Shown here: piece by piece, positions 26,201 to 35,864 of the stretch
How positions within the stretch are numbered: position 1 is the stretch's first letter
How the letters are laid out: each line of letters opens with the position of its first letter
Virus record (IMG/VR): IMGVR_UViG_3300025141_000047
Span: 1 to 64,000 of that record
Source: a virus
DNA length: 64,000 bases
Direction: 5' to 3' (one strand)
The notes under the pieces: model-generated
What the model was told of the DNA's origin: nothing
Databases searched by the model: none
Seen by the model: the letters and a program-made list of their open reading frames with translations, nothing else
Program-made: the position numbers and the translations under genes

Positions 26201-29200
26201 CGAGTTGTTGCATCGGTTGTCAAAATCCCCCCTGCTGAATCCTGTTGAGGATATGTTGGGCTTCCACTTCTTTGCACAAGATCCATAAATGGGTCGCTTC
26301 CTTTGTTGATTGGTTTTGTATCTGTTGGCCTCATGTGTCCTGTATGCAAATAAGACACGGATATTGGGTTTATCGCAATGTCATATTTTCGAGCCAAATA
26401 AGCCTCCACTTCATACTGTTCAGCCGTTGTCAATTTACGATCATACTGAATTACCTCAGCAATTTTCCCATTCAAATGATAGGATGAAGGGACACTACCA
26501 ACTTGATAAGTCCCACCCGTTGCACGATAAAATCCACCTGTGACTGTCCCTGCTGATGGTTCCATGTAGCCGTTTTGGTAAAGTTCAAGGGTTGCAGTTG
26601 AACCGCCTCCATCACCTCCAAAAATTTTACCTGTCAATAACGCCGCTTCGCCTCCAACCGCAGTATCATTTGGCGTGACCGCTTGAATCCATCCACTATT
26701 CGCCCCGCCCCATAATTGATATTCGTTTCCAGAATCCATTCTTGCATACAGATTAAACCCACTTCGAGCAACAGGCGTTCCTGAACGTGATTCAACAAGT
26801 CCGTGAACGTTTCCATCATCGGAATCAACAAAACCAACAACAAACACAGTCGTTTCAATGGAGTTCAATTTTTCTTGGAAAGGTAAAGACAAGAAATCGT
26901 TGCCGTCGCAATCAATAACAGGCATATTGTTCACAGATGAATTGCGTTTGATGAATGTTGGTTGAGCCGAAGCCGTTCCTTGTGTGAACTCCCATTTGTT
27001 CGGTGAAGAATCAATCCATGAACTTACTGATGCGCCGTCTTTCAAATCTAAAGAATCGGCCTTTAACCATAGAACAGGATTGCTAATTGGAAGAGTTGTA
27101 GGTCGGTTATCATCTAATTCATAATCCCAAGCACCTGCGGCCATTGAATCTGGCGAAAGCATCCCGTTTTGAGTAATCCCTAATGTTGCACCAATCCCGA
27201 TGTTGTCAATTTTTTGATTGGTTGCATTCAAGTTCTTTTCAAACGGGTGCGCCTCCGCCGTGAAATCATTTGCTACAAAACCAACTGGAACGGTTCTTTC
27301 AAGGCCATAACTGAGTCTAAAGTTCGTATCAAAGGAGAAAGCATCGTCTTTAGCAGTAAGTCCATTCCCAGGTAGATCTTCCATTGAGTCGTGTTTTCCT
27401 CCGTCAAAACGACCACTTTCAGCCATCGCATACGTGTTTTGTGTTTCGGTTGGATCGCCAGCAAGCATATTTTGTCCGTTTGAAGCGGTTCTTATGCCCC
27501 ATGCTCTTACGGGCAATCGTCTGCTCATGTCAATTCCAACACAAGGATTCAAAACAAAGAATTGACGGTTCAAATCCTCATTATCGGAGTCTAAATCAAT
27601 GCCCTTGACCACCGCTAAAGTTGAGTTGGGATTCAAAGCATCGCCAATACCTTCTCCACGTGAATATCGTTTTGTTCCGTTTTGGTTGTAAAGTTGAATT
27701 GTCCCATGTGCTTCTCTTCGAGTTGTATGACCCATCAAAACAGCACCTACGCCTCTCAACCCCTCAACATTTCCATGCCCCCCTGCATTCAACCCATTGT
27801 AAGCATAATTTTGCATCCATTGATTCACATAAATTCTTTCAAAGGGAGATGCAATTTGAGGTGAACCTGCATTTGCGCCAACATGATAACCATTTGGTGA
27901 AAAGTTGCGTAGTAAAAGACCTCTTGTTGCAGGGTAATTTAATGAACGTGGCATCCCTGCTTCACGGTATCTAAAAGCCATGAAATGTTCACGCATTGTT
28001 CCAAAGAATACAGGGTGGCTGTATTCAGCCAACCATGTGCAAAGGAACGCATCAGGGGTTCCTCCATTTGCTGTGTTTTGTGATTTTGTCAAAGCAAAAT
28101 CCGCCCAATCGGATTCATCAGCAGTTGAATAAGAGGTGGCTGGAACTGTTGCGTGTTGGGGTTGGGGCGTAGCAGCCACATTCAACAATTCGGGATCGTG
28201 AGCCATCAAAGGTGGAACTGTTGCTAATTCAGTCGCAACACGTGGCCTTATGACTCCTTCATGAAAACCTCGAACAAACCAATTCCCTAATCCATCAATA
28301 GCAACTCTTTTTATCGGCTCAGGCCGACCTCCGATAGCCAAATAATTGTTCAAAAAGAAACCGTTAATCATCATTTCACTTGCAGTATTGAATCGCCTCC
28401 CTGTTAAAGAACTGCCTTGTAGGGTTAATTTTGTTGCGCCTCCCGTTGAAATAGAACCGCTTATCTCAGTATTGGCGAAGGACACTTTTTCTGGTGTTCC
28501 ATTTACATTGGTGTGCTTTTGTCCTGGTGCAAAGAGATAGTCGGGAATGCTTCTATGTGTTGCAGACGTATATGCCCCATCAGCGTCATATAGCCTCATT
28601 CCTTTTAATTCATCGAGGGGCAATCCATCCGATACAAAAGAGCCTGTGCTATACACGGCTGAACCGTTTTTGACATCTATGGTGTCAAGTTCAAATGTTG
28701 TTGCACTGTTTGTCGTGTTGGTGTTTCCAAAACCAAAATGTTTGTATTCTGTTTCAGCCTCAAACATCAAAGAATACGCTGAACCATGAGATCGGTGCAG
28801 TTGCCGCCTCATTGAAGTTGGCGTTCCTCTATGGCAAAGAGGCATAATGAATGAATGGCCTTGCCTTCCAAATCGAACACGATGATGAGCGATTGGGTTT
28901 CCTGTTTCAACCCCATTATTGGTTTGAGTCAATAAACTGCCTCTTTCTGTATGATCAGCCATCCTGTGTGAAGAAAATAAGCGTGTAGTCCCGCTTGGAA
29001 TTGTGCCAATGGCAACACTTGATTCTAAACCGAATGAGTCTTGTATTTTGCTATGTAAAATACGCTCACAATGGAAAATCAAAGTTCGGTCATGCGTGTC
29101 ATACTGAGAACATTCATCGCTATTTAGTTCAGCATCCCCCGCTTTTCTTGGATTAGGGGCGGATAACCCGCCCATTCCCCATGTTTGATTTGACCATGCC

Positions 29201-30864
29201 TGAACACGATCATGACCACTACGGACAAATATGCCGCCTGGAATATCCTCTTGTTTGGGCAATTGTATTTTCAAATTAGGCGGAACTGAGTCATTTGGCG
29301 CAGAAGGCCGAGTTATTGTTTCACCAGTGTTTGGATCCTCACGGCCAGTCAAAACTTCAAAATCCCTAATTACCGTTCCAAAAGGTGAACCGCCTTTGAG
29401 CATCAATTTATTCCCTAAATCATCAACAACGGATATATCATCAAAAACACGATGCTCATTGCTGATTTGAAATAATACACGTTCTGTGTTTGTTTCGGTT
29501 TTGGTTCTAAAGGTTCGAGCGTATGATTTTTGCGAACTATCATTTAATGTGTGTGCTGTTTGAACAGCCGCCGTATCAATATCGGTGAGATGGACTCCAT
29601 TTGCGCCCGTAGCGACATAGTGATTGCTTCGGGGGTTGGTGTTTGGAAAAATGGACCTTGAATTTTCAAACCTGACAGAAAAGTCTGGGGCTGCTACGTG
29701 ATTTGTTTTCAATTCCACCCCATAGTCTAACTTCTCAATTCTTAAACGGCCATGTGTGGTCAAATCACCCTCAGTATCGGGGTGCAAAGAAACAATTCCG
29801 TGATATGCGGGTGCTTTTTGCACCCTATCAGGCGGAGGGATTGACGGCATTTGACATGAATTAAGACCTTCAATTGAAAAGCGATTATAGCCATGATTTG
29901 ATGAATGTTGAGATGCAAGAATGCCGCTTCTTGAATCATAATTTAGTGCTGGTAAGCCCATGTTTCCGCCATCCATTGGTTTTGCGACCAATCGGTGAAC
30001 TCCAATACTCCCCATGCCTTGAATGAATGGACCGCCGTTTGCAGCACCCCAATACCCCCCATTTGTGCTTGGCGTATTCCGATCCCATGTGATTGCGAGA
30101 GTATGTTTTGGTGGCTCTCCAATGAGAGTAAAGACATTAGTTAATGTTGCACCTGCGGAGGGGGAACCTGTGAGAGTCATAATTGAAGGTATTGTTGCCT
30201 CAATTGTTGCGTATGATGAATGAACTGTGGCTGCCTTTTTGTATCGGAGAGTTGTATTTTCATAATCCCCATCAGCCATTCTTGGACTTCCTGTTGATGA
30301 AGCGACTCTCAATGAAAATTCATTTGTCAATTCACTTGGAAAACCATTTTTGTTAAGGGTTGCGATTTCTAAATCAACAACTGTTTTGCCCGAACCTTGC
30401 GATTGAAAAACCACCGAATCTATTGTGTATTTTTCAGGAAGAGATTGTCGAATATATCTCGCACGTAGGTATTTTGTTAAATCCCTCTCCCCTTTCATTT
30501 TGATTCTTCGAGAATTGATTTTGGCGGCAATAAAACGTGTTGCTTCTTCTGTTCCTAAATCATAGGTGTATAGAGCATTATTGTGATCGGCTTTTTGTTG
30601 TTTCAAATCAATTGCTATCACATTTTGTGCCTCAGCAATTGTGGCTGATGCCGCCGCCAAAGGAGTTCGGATTAGAAGCGTGACTCCCTGCCTCCAATCT
30701 GTTGAATTGACACCAGATTCCCAGTCTTCGATTGTATCTTCATAGGCGGTATCAGGGTATGTGAGGTGCATAGCGAAAATACCCGAAGGATATTCACCAG
30801 TTGATGTTCTGCCCCATGAACCCGTTTCAGCAGGGAATACATACCGAGAATATGATTCAGCCAT
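23287..30864 (-). CDS. giant tail-tip/hub protein with LamG domain
   Basis: This gene encodes about 2525 residues from the ATG at 30864, which has a GGTGA site eight bases before it; a frame-open start at 30897 would overlap the upstream gene. The protein is mostly beta-rich. A LamG/concanavalin-like domain lies around residues 1260-1500, starting PVLWLKADSLDLKDGASVSSW and ending with the typical 'A-E-V-I-x-Y-D-R-x-L' helix region. The C-terminal 300 residues (including SAGDVVAINLPTQG) resemble phage tail-hub or late-control D-type proteins. LamG domains bind sugars, so it probably contacts the host envelope at the tail tip. It is far longer than ordinary hub proteins. Confidence 0.7.
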   Translation of the reverse strand: MAESYSRYVFPAETGSWGRTSTGEYPSGIFAMHLTYPDTAYEDTIEDWESGVNSTDWRQGVTLLIRTPLAAASATIAEAQNVIAIDLKQQKADHNNALYTYDLGTEEATRFIAAKINSRRIKMKGERDLTKYLRARYIRQSLPEKYTIDSVVFQSQGSGKTVVDLEIATLNKNGFPSELTNEFSLRVASSTGSPRMADGDYENTTLRYKKAATVHSSYATIEATIPSIMTLTGSPSAGATLTNVFTLIGEPPKHTLAITWDRNTPSTNGGYWGAANGGPFIQGMGSIGVHRLVAKPMDGGNMGLPALNYDSRSGILASQHSSNHGYNRFSIEGLNSCQMPSIPPPDRVQKAPAYHGIVSLHPDTEGDLTTHGRLRIEKLDYGVELKTNHVAAPDFSVRFENSRSIFPNTNPRSNHYVATGANGVHLTDIDTAAVQTAHTLNDSSQKSYARTFRTKTETNTERVLFQISNEHRVFDDISVVDDLGNKLMLKGGSPFGTVIRDFEVLTGREDPNTGETITRPSAPNDSVPPNLKIQLPKQEDIPGGIFVRSGHDRVQAWSNQTWGMGGLSAPNPRKAGDAELNSDECSQYDTHDRTLIFHCERILHSKIQDSFGLESSVAIGTIPSGTTRLFSSHRMADHTERGSLLTQTNNGVETGNPIAHHRVRFGRQGHSFIMPLCHRGTPTSMRRQLHRSHGSAYSLMFEAETEYKHFGFGNTNTTNSATTFELDTIDVKNGSAVYSTGSFVSDGLPLDELKGMRLYDADGAYTSATHRSIPDYLFAPGQKHTNVNGTPEKVSFANTEISGSISTGGATKLTLQGSSLTGRRFNTASEMMINGFFLNNYLAIGGRPEPIKRVAIDGLGNWFVRGFHEGVIRPRVATELATVPPLMAHDPELLNVAATPQPQHATVPATSYSTADESDWADFALTKSQNTANGGTPDAFLCTWLAEYSHPVFFGTMREHFMAFRYREAGMPRSLNYPATRGLLLRNFSPNGYHVGANAGSPQIASPFERIYVNQWMQNYAYNGLNAGGHGNVEGLRGVGAVLMGHTTRREAHGTIQLYNQNGTKRYSRGEGIGDALNPNSTLAVVKGIDLDSDNEDLNRQFFVLNPCVGIDMSRRLPVRAWGIRTASNGQNMLAGDPTETQNTYAMAESGRFDGGKHDSMEDLPGNGLTAKDDAFSFDTNFRLSYGLERTVPVGFVANDFTAEAHPFEKNLNATNQKIDNIGIGATLGITQNGMLSPDSMAAGAWDYELDDNRPTTLPISNPVLWLKADSLDLKDGASVSSWIDSSPNKWEFTQGTASAQPTFIKRNSSVNNMPVIDCDGNDFLSLPFQEKLNSIETTVFVVGFVDSDDGNVHGLVESRSGTPVARSGFNLYARMDSGNEYQLWGGANSGWIQAVTPNDTAVGGEAALLTGKIFGGDGGGSTATLELYQNGYMEPSAGTVTGGFYRATGGTYQVGSVPSSYHLNGKIAEVIQYDRKLTTAEQYEVEAYLARKYDIAINPISVSYLHTGHMRPTDTKPINKGSDPFMDLVQRSGSPTYPQQDSAGGILTTDATTRFGAPSNFYKLKGNALHTNFHAYHETDSKTSYPPNGFSHTQYSGGANIVETRPDVLNEISDTRQVQARTEPRLGLIMEVESERNKNEDVSYAVTGTRALSLHTDLMLGRQFPVLPSHTIKTFLANNGFSVDGTGSTSAAPDFRIKPTWSPDSNNAKGAISGLLSTDTVRTDYKTHALDSWTVRGVSGLPAWGGVYILRKTYLNRTEENDDSLSTELDSNSNYPTSSHPQRKYVDYIVRPVRPLKLFGFASDLLQDGWVLGPRCSISTSAFASMPFDRDKRYGMFEMNYARGENKVEPITSAGSAFSIEYPNANEYDITWHLIPTANMLQFSKSDAHRIVDGQILPSVEPRYSQSFSTGGNEPIYQSETKYDLVSGVMGDHARHTFTGKVSQSKEAMRYYPRITVKASKGGGVFLVDDASILPPTGKLFALSHTGSITYTSITKNDITTTGTIVDLGGLTISDFTGLELYYTDVSSSTGVIDDARSPLVVQAISPTFIDNAVVAMKIQSQAWYHFDNEKNEVVKTPLNYRGLIAYEPSDFIMASQQPFIISNGEKGAIKNKNGLQSVKVDGRSLSSTFSPPYVIDSHNMKWRVAEIITEEGETFMVFNDLSGKTLSDSGMVVGDVIAAQNGYIGIRTTDAALHLLNDAGGNQSGISVTPSNAFHQNSRDMEEYLGAHPMLKQINDHSLEYVSREVKGLNTMEVLRNISQIDGRQIINERNGALIYSKKVFNEKGIRIGVENGVEKVSVSKLFDSPNEIVIVGDVIAGNEIVFIRVRDSEKIREASAGSEEEVVKTLRQQIPGIKSVSAARKLAKTLLARAENGAPMITLYGLINATSISAGDVVAINLPTQGVIGKFVVFEAKHSFHSLKTDLTIAQYEKGIEGILTDLKTSTIDVSGLNFSSGDKNTKENITMSSSVNIISVHRVRVRNINETGFIIGAKHKNGLGKIGVRDDSKRGFPIGMSKSRNYVVK

Positions 30865-30869
30865 TGTAT

Positions 30870-33800
30870 TCACCACTTGATTCTTGACGCATACCATGAG
30901 GTCGCATCAGCATAACTCATGCCACGCTTCCATAAAGCAACATCGGATAGGAACCCCGCAAAATGGATAGGTCCAGCCGAGTTCTTGCCATCGCCAAAAG
31001 AACCGCCAGTTCCCGTCACGCCGTATGTCGCCGCACCTGTTTGAAGTGCGGTGAAGTAATCTTGATGCGGTGCAGTTATTGTCTGCCCCCCTTGTGTAGT
31101 CCAACCAGCAAGCAATTTCACGTATGGCGCACCAATCAAAGCACAACCAATTGTAGTCATGTCTTTATCCCGAATTGTTTGAAGTGCCGTTGGAACATCT
31201 GGGTGATCAGCATCGCCGCCCGAATATCCACTTGCTTGTGTTTCAAAGGTGTTTTTCTTGTTTGGGGAGACTCCCAATGTCCCGTAATTTTGGTCGGAAA
31301 CGCTCACAAGGTATGGCGAATAATCAAAAATACCTGCTTCAATCGCCCCTGTTAAGGGGTTGGTAATTCCAACAGTATTGCCCATGTAAAGAAAAGCGGG
31401 AGTTGCCCCACCAGGATCTCTCCCCGCCATAATGAAAGTATGGGCTGATGAAACAACTTCAACTGTTCCGCCAGATACAGTGCTTGGAACAAGAACTGAC
31501 GTTGCTAAAGGACTATTATTTGGATGCGGGTAAAGTTGTTCTGGGAATGAGATCGCAACTGAGATGGCGTTTTTAGTTGTCCCTCCGTGTGCGACAGACG
31601 GTGAACCTCCAATATGCAATCCGTAAGGTTTCCCATTAGGGGTTCCATCATCGTAAATTGAATGAAAAATAGGTCCTGTTGCGTAATCTGGATTTGAAGT
31701 GGGAGGTCTAAAAATGGCTGAAACAGCCCAACTCGCCCCCAATGGGTTAAAGTCTTTGATTTCACCATGCTCGGCTTCAATTGTTCCTGAATTGTTGTTA
31801 AACAATGCTACAACATCTCCGTGATGGAACAATTTTACTTGGGCATTGTTGGTAGGGTGTTGCATCACTTCATGAGGATGAGTTGGACCATCAATATAAG
31901 CCCCAAAGCCATTTGCCGATGTAATCCGCAACTTTCGATTATACAGGTCTTCTCTCCAAAGGGTATTGGCTTGAGTCAAAGCACCAGTTCCTACGTCTTC
32001 TGTTGAATCATACAGGCTATTTGTTAATCGTGCATAAAAAGCACATTTTCCTTCTGGCTCATTGTTTTGATTCAATACTGTTTGATGATGGAATCCTTTG
32101 AGAGTATCGTTGTTGATCGTGTCTTCATTTTTAACATCTGTAAAGTCTAAAATCGCCACAGGTGCGGTCATTTCTCCGATATTTTGAAAACCTGAAAAAC
32201 CAGTCGGACCTTTTGAAAGAGCGTGTTTGTAAAAATCGGAATAATCGTTATCTGTGCCGTCGCTTATATCAAAAGTCAATCCAGTGTGGCCTCCGCCAAA
32301 GAAAAGAATGCCTTCGGAATCCATCAATGGATAAAGGAACTCAATTTCTTGCCCTACTTCTTCATCAGCAGGGGTGTTAAAAGCCCCCTCATAGAAGAAT
32401 TTGACAAACTTATCTGGGTCTTCAAGAGGGGTGACATACTCCAAATAACATTCGCCCAAAGCACTTTCCGAACCTTGATTGATTGCGATATTTGAAAAAG
32501 TCGCCAATTTATTGTTGATACGAACCAGCCCTAACGCCGACCCTGTTCCAATTGTTTGTCTTGATTGTAAAGTTCGTAAAAAGTAATCCATGACCTTTCC
32601 CTCCACAGTCATGTAAATGAATCGTTTAGCCCCATTATCCCAATTATACGAACCATTACTTGAAGAAAGCCCCGTTGCTGTGGATTTGGTTTTTGCTTTG
32701 AAAATAGACCCAACTCCGTTGTATTCTCTCAAATTTGCATCGGAATCGTTGTAATGGCTAATTGCCCCATGAGGTGCGCCAGTAAAGGTTGTAATTGGGA
32801 CAAAGGCTTCTCCATCAGCACCAAGAGGCATTGGTGCGGGAAAAGAGTTCAATTGATACGATTTACTGTTTGTTGCCAACAGCCCTCCATGACCTATGGC
32901 TTGAATTGGTTGATAGGGATAAACCGATCTGTTTGAAATCCAAACCGCAAACTCTCGCCCTGTTGCACCTGGAACGGTGCTATGAATCACAATTGAGAGT
33001 CCTGATTCTCCGTTTCGAGATACCACTTCCGAACCAATGAAAGAACGGACATAACCCATGTGGCCTCCCGTATTCCTTGAGGAACCCTCCAAAGGAGTAT
33101 CATAAGCACTTGACCCTGAATCATTCTTTGCTTGGGGGTGGCCTCCCATGTTTATTTGCCGAATCAATTCATTAACACATTCGGAAAAACCGTTTGATTT
33201 CAAAGCAATGTTGCGTAGCGAATAGATGTTTGGAATGACGTATTTCAAATCATCTCCATCTGCGTTGATTCCTTTTAATCCTGTGAAATTTTGATGGCAA
33301 ATAACTGGTTCACGTAATTCTCGGTTATTATTTGAGCCATACTCATTGAAAATATCCCATTCCAGCCCTCCAAAACCAATATGATCGGGGATTATCAAAA
33401 AATCCTTTAAGCCACTTAAATTAAACGTGTGAGAACTATTAACTCCTAAAAGGGCATCAATTTGCGCCTTGAACAAATCAGCCATACCTGCCGAACTTGA
33501 TGAATAATCCAATTTTATTGATTGGGTATGACCTGTAATATCATTTACGATCACGCCACCCAAAGTCACGGTTGCCCCCAAAAAAACTTTACTTGTAGCC
33601 GTTGGTGCTACTGCTGTTAAATTAAGGGCTTCATCACGTTGAGGATAACGTAGGAATGATTCATCAACATAGATTCGATTTGTTGCGTTGTCTATTTTGT
33701 GAACCCTCATCATGTGATAAGTGCAATATCCGAGATCTTCTTTTCCAGTCGGCGCAACAAACCCCTCTCCAACAGTGATGTAAAATTTCTTCCCCAAAAC

Positions 33801-35864
33801 GCCAGTTGATGGGTTAATTTCTGGACCATTGCTGTTTTGAAGCGTGTCATTAAAAAATGGTTCTGTATCATCAACTTGAATGTAAGAATTAGCAGTTCCG
33901 AGAGTTAGGGCATGACCTGTAATCACCGCTTGTATTGAAGGCATTTGTGCTTTTAATCCAAAAGAAAGGTTGTTTGCGGTGGCTTCAAAAGCAATTGAGT
34001 TGTCAAATTCAATTGCCGCTTTGGAGTCTTGCATCCCCCAATCAATAGAATGTCTTGCTTCATAATCTCTCATTTGAACACGATTTTTAGCCGTCATTGT
34101 GCAATCAAGAGTAAGTAAAACCTCGTTCCCAATAGGGTGTATTGAATCGTCTATTCCGTTTGTTTCTTTATAGATGCCATCAACGTCATAGAACATTGAA
34201 GGGAATAAAGGCAATTCAACCAAAGCACGTGTTGAGGCGTAGTCTGTTGATGTTTGCCTATCATTTCTAACCGATACATTCCCTGAACTAACCAACCGAT
34301 CTTTCCATCCTTCTAAAAATCGGTGTTCAACCCATTCTGGTTTTTGATCAGCCCCCCCTTGACCAACGCCGCCTAAAGTCAAAGAAACAGTTGGTGTCCC
34401 AACATCGCCAATCTCCTTGATTGGAATGCTTTCACCAAGATTGAGGTTTCGAGATGTTTCTTTATCGGTTATATCCATCAATTTTGAACGGCCACGTATT
34501 TCAAGACTTGCATTGCCGTTTTTTATTGTCGTGTTGAACTCTTCGGCACGACCTCGAAGTAAAGCAATTTCAATTGAAACTAAAGACGGATTTCTTGATT
34601 CGCTTTCTGTCAAAAAATCATCAAAAACAGCATATCTGTTTTTATTTGCAGGTGAAACCAATAGCAAATGTTGATTTTGTTTCACCATGTTGTCAATAAC
34701 ATTGAAAACTTGAAGCGTGGATCGTGTCAATTGCGAAGGAGTATTTGTGACCCCATCATAACTTGATAAATCGCTTCCAACATTTGATTTGACGGTCATG
34801 ACATGGTGACTGGGGTTTGCTGTTTCATCGGGGGTGTTTGGGTTCAATACTGCTTTTGGATAGCCATACCCCAACAGACTATCCTTTCTTGTCAATAGGC
34901 AATCGGAGATGTCAATAAAAGGAGAGGGAAAAGAACCTCCAAAGCCGTGTGTTTTGAGAAGGTGGGATTTAATCGGTCTTTTGAACTCTTTTGAAGGCAA
35001 TGAAATAATGCCTCCTGGCGCAGTTATTGAAAGTTGAACATCGGAACTGGTTCCAGGTGGTGATGAATAAGGTTTGAGAAGAATGTCGGACAAACTACGA
35101 AAAACACCTGTTGATACTTCATATAGGGTCGTTGATGCGGGAATCATTTTTTCAACGATTAAATAGCCCTTATGCTCTCCTTCAACGTGATAAGGTCGTT
35201 GATTAACATTGACTTGAGTTGGTGTTAAAGAAACGCCAGCAACAACCTGCCCCGTTAAATCAATGGCGTTGTAATGAACCAAAATCCGACTTGGACCACC
35301 TGCACTTGTCAAAATTGAAGGAGATTCAATCGAAGCAATAAATGACTCTTTAGTGGGGGTCAAATGCTTGATATATCCATCATTTGTGGGCTTATCATCC
35401 ACCAAAACTGCCTCATGATCGGTGTCTAAACCTTTGATCATGAAGGGCTTTACATCATCAACCGCAATTGCTATGATTTCATCATACACTGATGAAGAAA
35501 GAGTTGCAGCAACATTTGAATTGTAAGAGCCAATCCCTGCTTGAATCACCATTCTATTGAATGGGTTTCCGCCTGAATCTGTTGAATACGATGTTTTGCT
35601 TTTGTTTGAAATTGATGTTGCTTCTCCCAAAAAGACCTTTTCAGTGATATTTACAGAATCGTTTTGCTTCAAAATGGATTGTAGCGACACTTGATCTGTT
35701 TTGTAAATAAACTCATCAACAACTCCTTGAATTGTTTGCTTTACAACTTGCTCATCTGGTGTCGGCATTTGATGTAGGAAAAACTCACCCTCCACTTTAT
35801 TGTAAGAAGTCATGCCTGACATTCCCGCCAAACCTTCATCGTTTGATTCGTTTAAATCAGCCAT
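30870..35864 (-). CDS. large tail-tip/baseplate protein with C-terminal LamG-like domain
   Basis: This 1664-residue protein starts at the ATG overlapping the upstream stop; a TTG precedes it. It is beta-rich, Ser/Thr/Asn/Gly-rich and low in cysteine. The N-terminal 300 residues look like a baseplate scaffold. The last 250 residues run from SWAVSAIFRPP to a closing GFLSDVALWKRGMSYADA, the usual end of a LamG jelly roll. It lies between two other LamG proteins, so all three probably form the adhesion apparatus. No enzymatic motif was seen. Confidence 0.65.
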   Translation of the reverse strand: MADLNESNDEGLAGMSGMTSYNKVEGEFFLHQMPTPDEQVVKQTIQGVVDEFIYKTDQVSLQSILKQNDSVNITEKVFLGEATSISNKSKTSYSTDSGGNPFNRMVIQAGIGSYNSNVAATLSSSVYDEIIAIAVDDVKPFMIKGLDTDHEAVLVDDKPTNDGYIKHLTPTKESFIASIESPSILTSAGGPSRILVHYNAIDLTGQVVAGVSLTPTQVNVNQRPYHVEGEHKGYLIVEKMIPASTTLYEVSTGVFRSLSDILLKPYSSPPGTSSDVQLSITAPGGIISLPSKEFKRPIKSHLLKTHGFGGSFPSPFIDISDCLLTRKDSLLGYGYPKAVLNPNTPDETANPSHHVMTVKSNVGSDLSSYDGVTNTPSQLTRSTLQVFNVIDNMVKQNQHLLLVSPANKNRYAVFDDFLTESESRNPSLVSIEIALLRGRAEEFNTTIKNGNASLEIRGRSKLMDITDKETSRNLNLGESIPIKEIGDVGTPTVSLTLGGVGQGGADQKPEWVEHRFLEGWKDRLVSSGNVSVRNDRQTSTDYASTRALVELPLFPSMFYDVDGIYKETNGIDDSIHPIGNEVLLTLDCTMTAKNRVQMRDYEARHSIDWGMQDSKAAIEFDNSIAFEATANNLSFGLKAQMPSIQAVITGHALTLGTANSYIQVDDTEPFFNDTLQNSNGPEINPSTGVLGKKFYITVGEGFVAPTGKEDLGYCTYHMMRVHKIDNATNRIYVDESFLRYPQRDEALNLTAVAPTATSKVFLGATVTLGGVIVNDITGHTQSIKLDYSSSSAGMADLFKAQIDALLGVNSSHTFNLSGLKDFLIIPDHIGFGGLEWDIFNEYGSNNNRELREPVICHQNFTGLKGINADGDDLKYVIPNIYSLRNIALKSNGFSECVNELIRQINMGGHPQAKNDSGSSAYDTPLEGSSRNTGGHMGYVRSFIGSEVVSRNGESGLSIVIHSTVPGATGREFAVWISNRSVYPYQPIQAIGHGGLLATNSKSYQLNSFPAPMPLGADGEAFVPITTFTGAPHGAISHYNDSDANLREYNGVGSIFKAKTKSTATGLSSSNGSYNWDNGAKRFIYMTVEGKVMDYFLRTLQSRQTIGTGSALGLVRINNKLATFSNIAINQGSESALGECYLEYVTPLEDPDKFVKFFYEGAFNTPADEEVGQEIEFLYPLMDSEGILFFGGGHTGLTFDISDGTDNDYSDFYKHALSKGPTGFSGFQNIGEMTAPVAILDFTDVKNEDTINNDTLKGFHHQTVLNQNNEPEGKCAFYARLTNSLYDSTEDVGTGALTQANTLWREDLYNRKLRITSANGFGAYIDGPTHPHEVMQHPTNNAQVKLFHHGDVVALFNNNSGTIEAEHGEIKDFNPLGASWAVSAIFRPPTSNPDYATGPIFHSIYDDGTPNGKPYGLHIGGSPSVAHGGTTKNAISVAISFPEQLYPHPNNSPLATSVLVPSTVSGGTVEVVSSAHTFIMAGRDPGGATPAFLYMGNTVGITNPLTGAIEAGIFDYSPYLVSVSDQNYGTLGVSPNKKNTFETQASGYSGGDADHPDVPTALQTIRDKDMTTIGCALIGAPYVKLLAGWTTQGGQTITAPHQDYFTALQTGAATYGVTGTGGSFGDGKNSAGPIHFAGFLSDVALWKRGMSYADATSWYASRIKW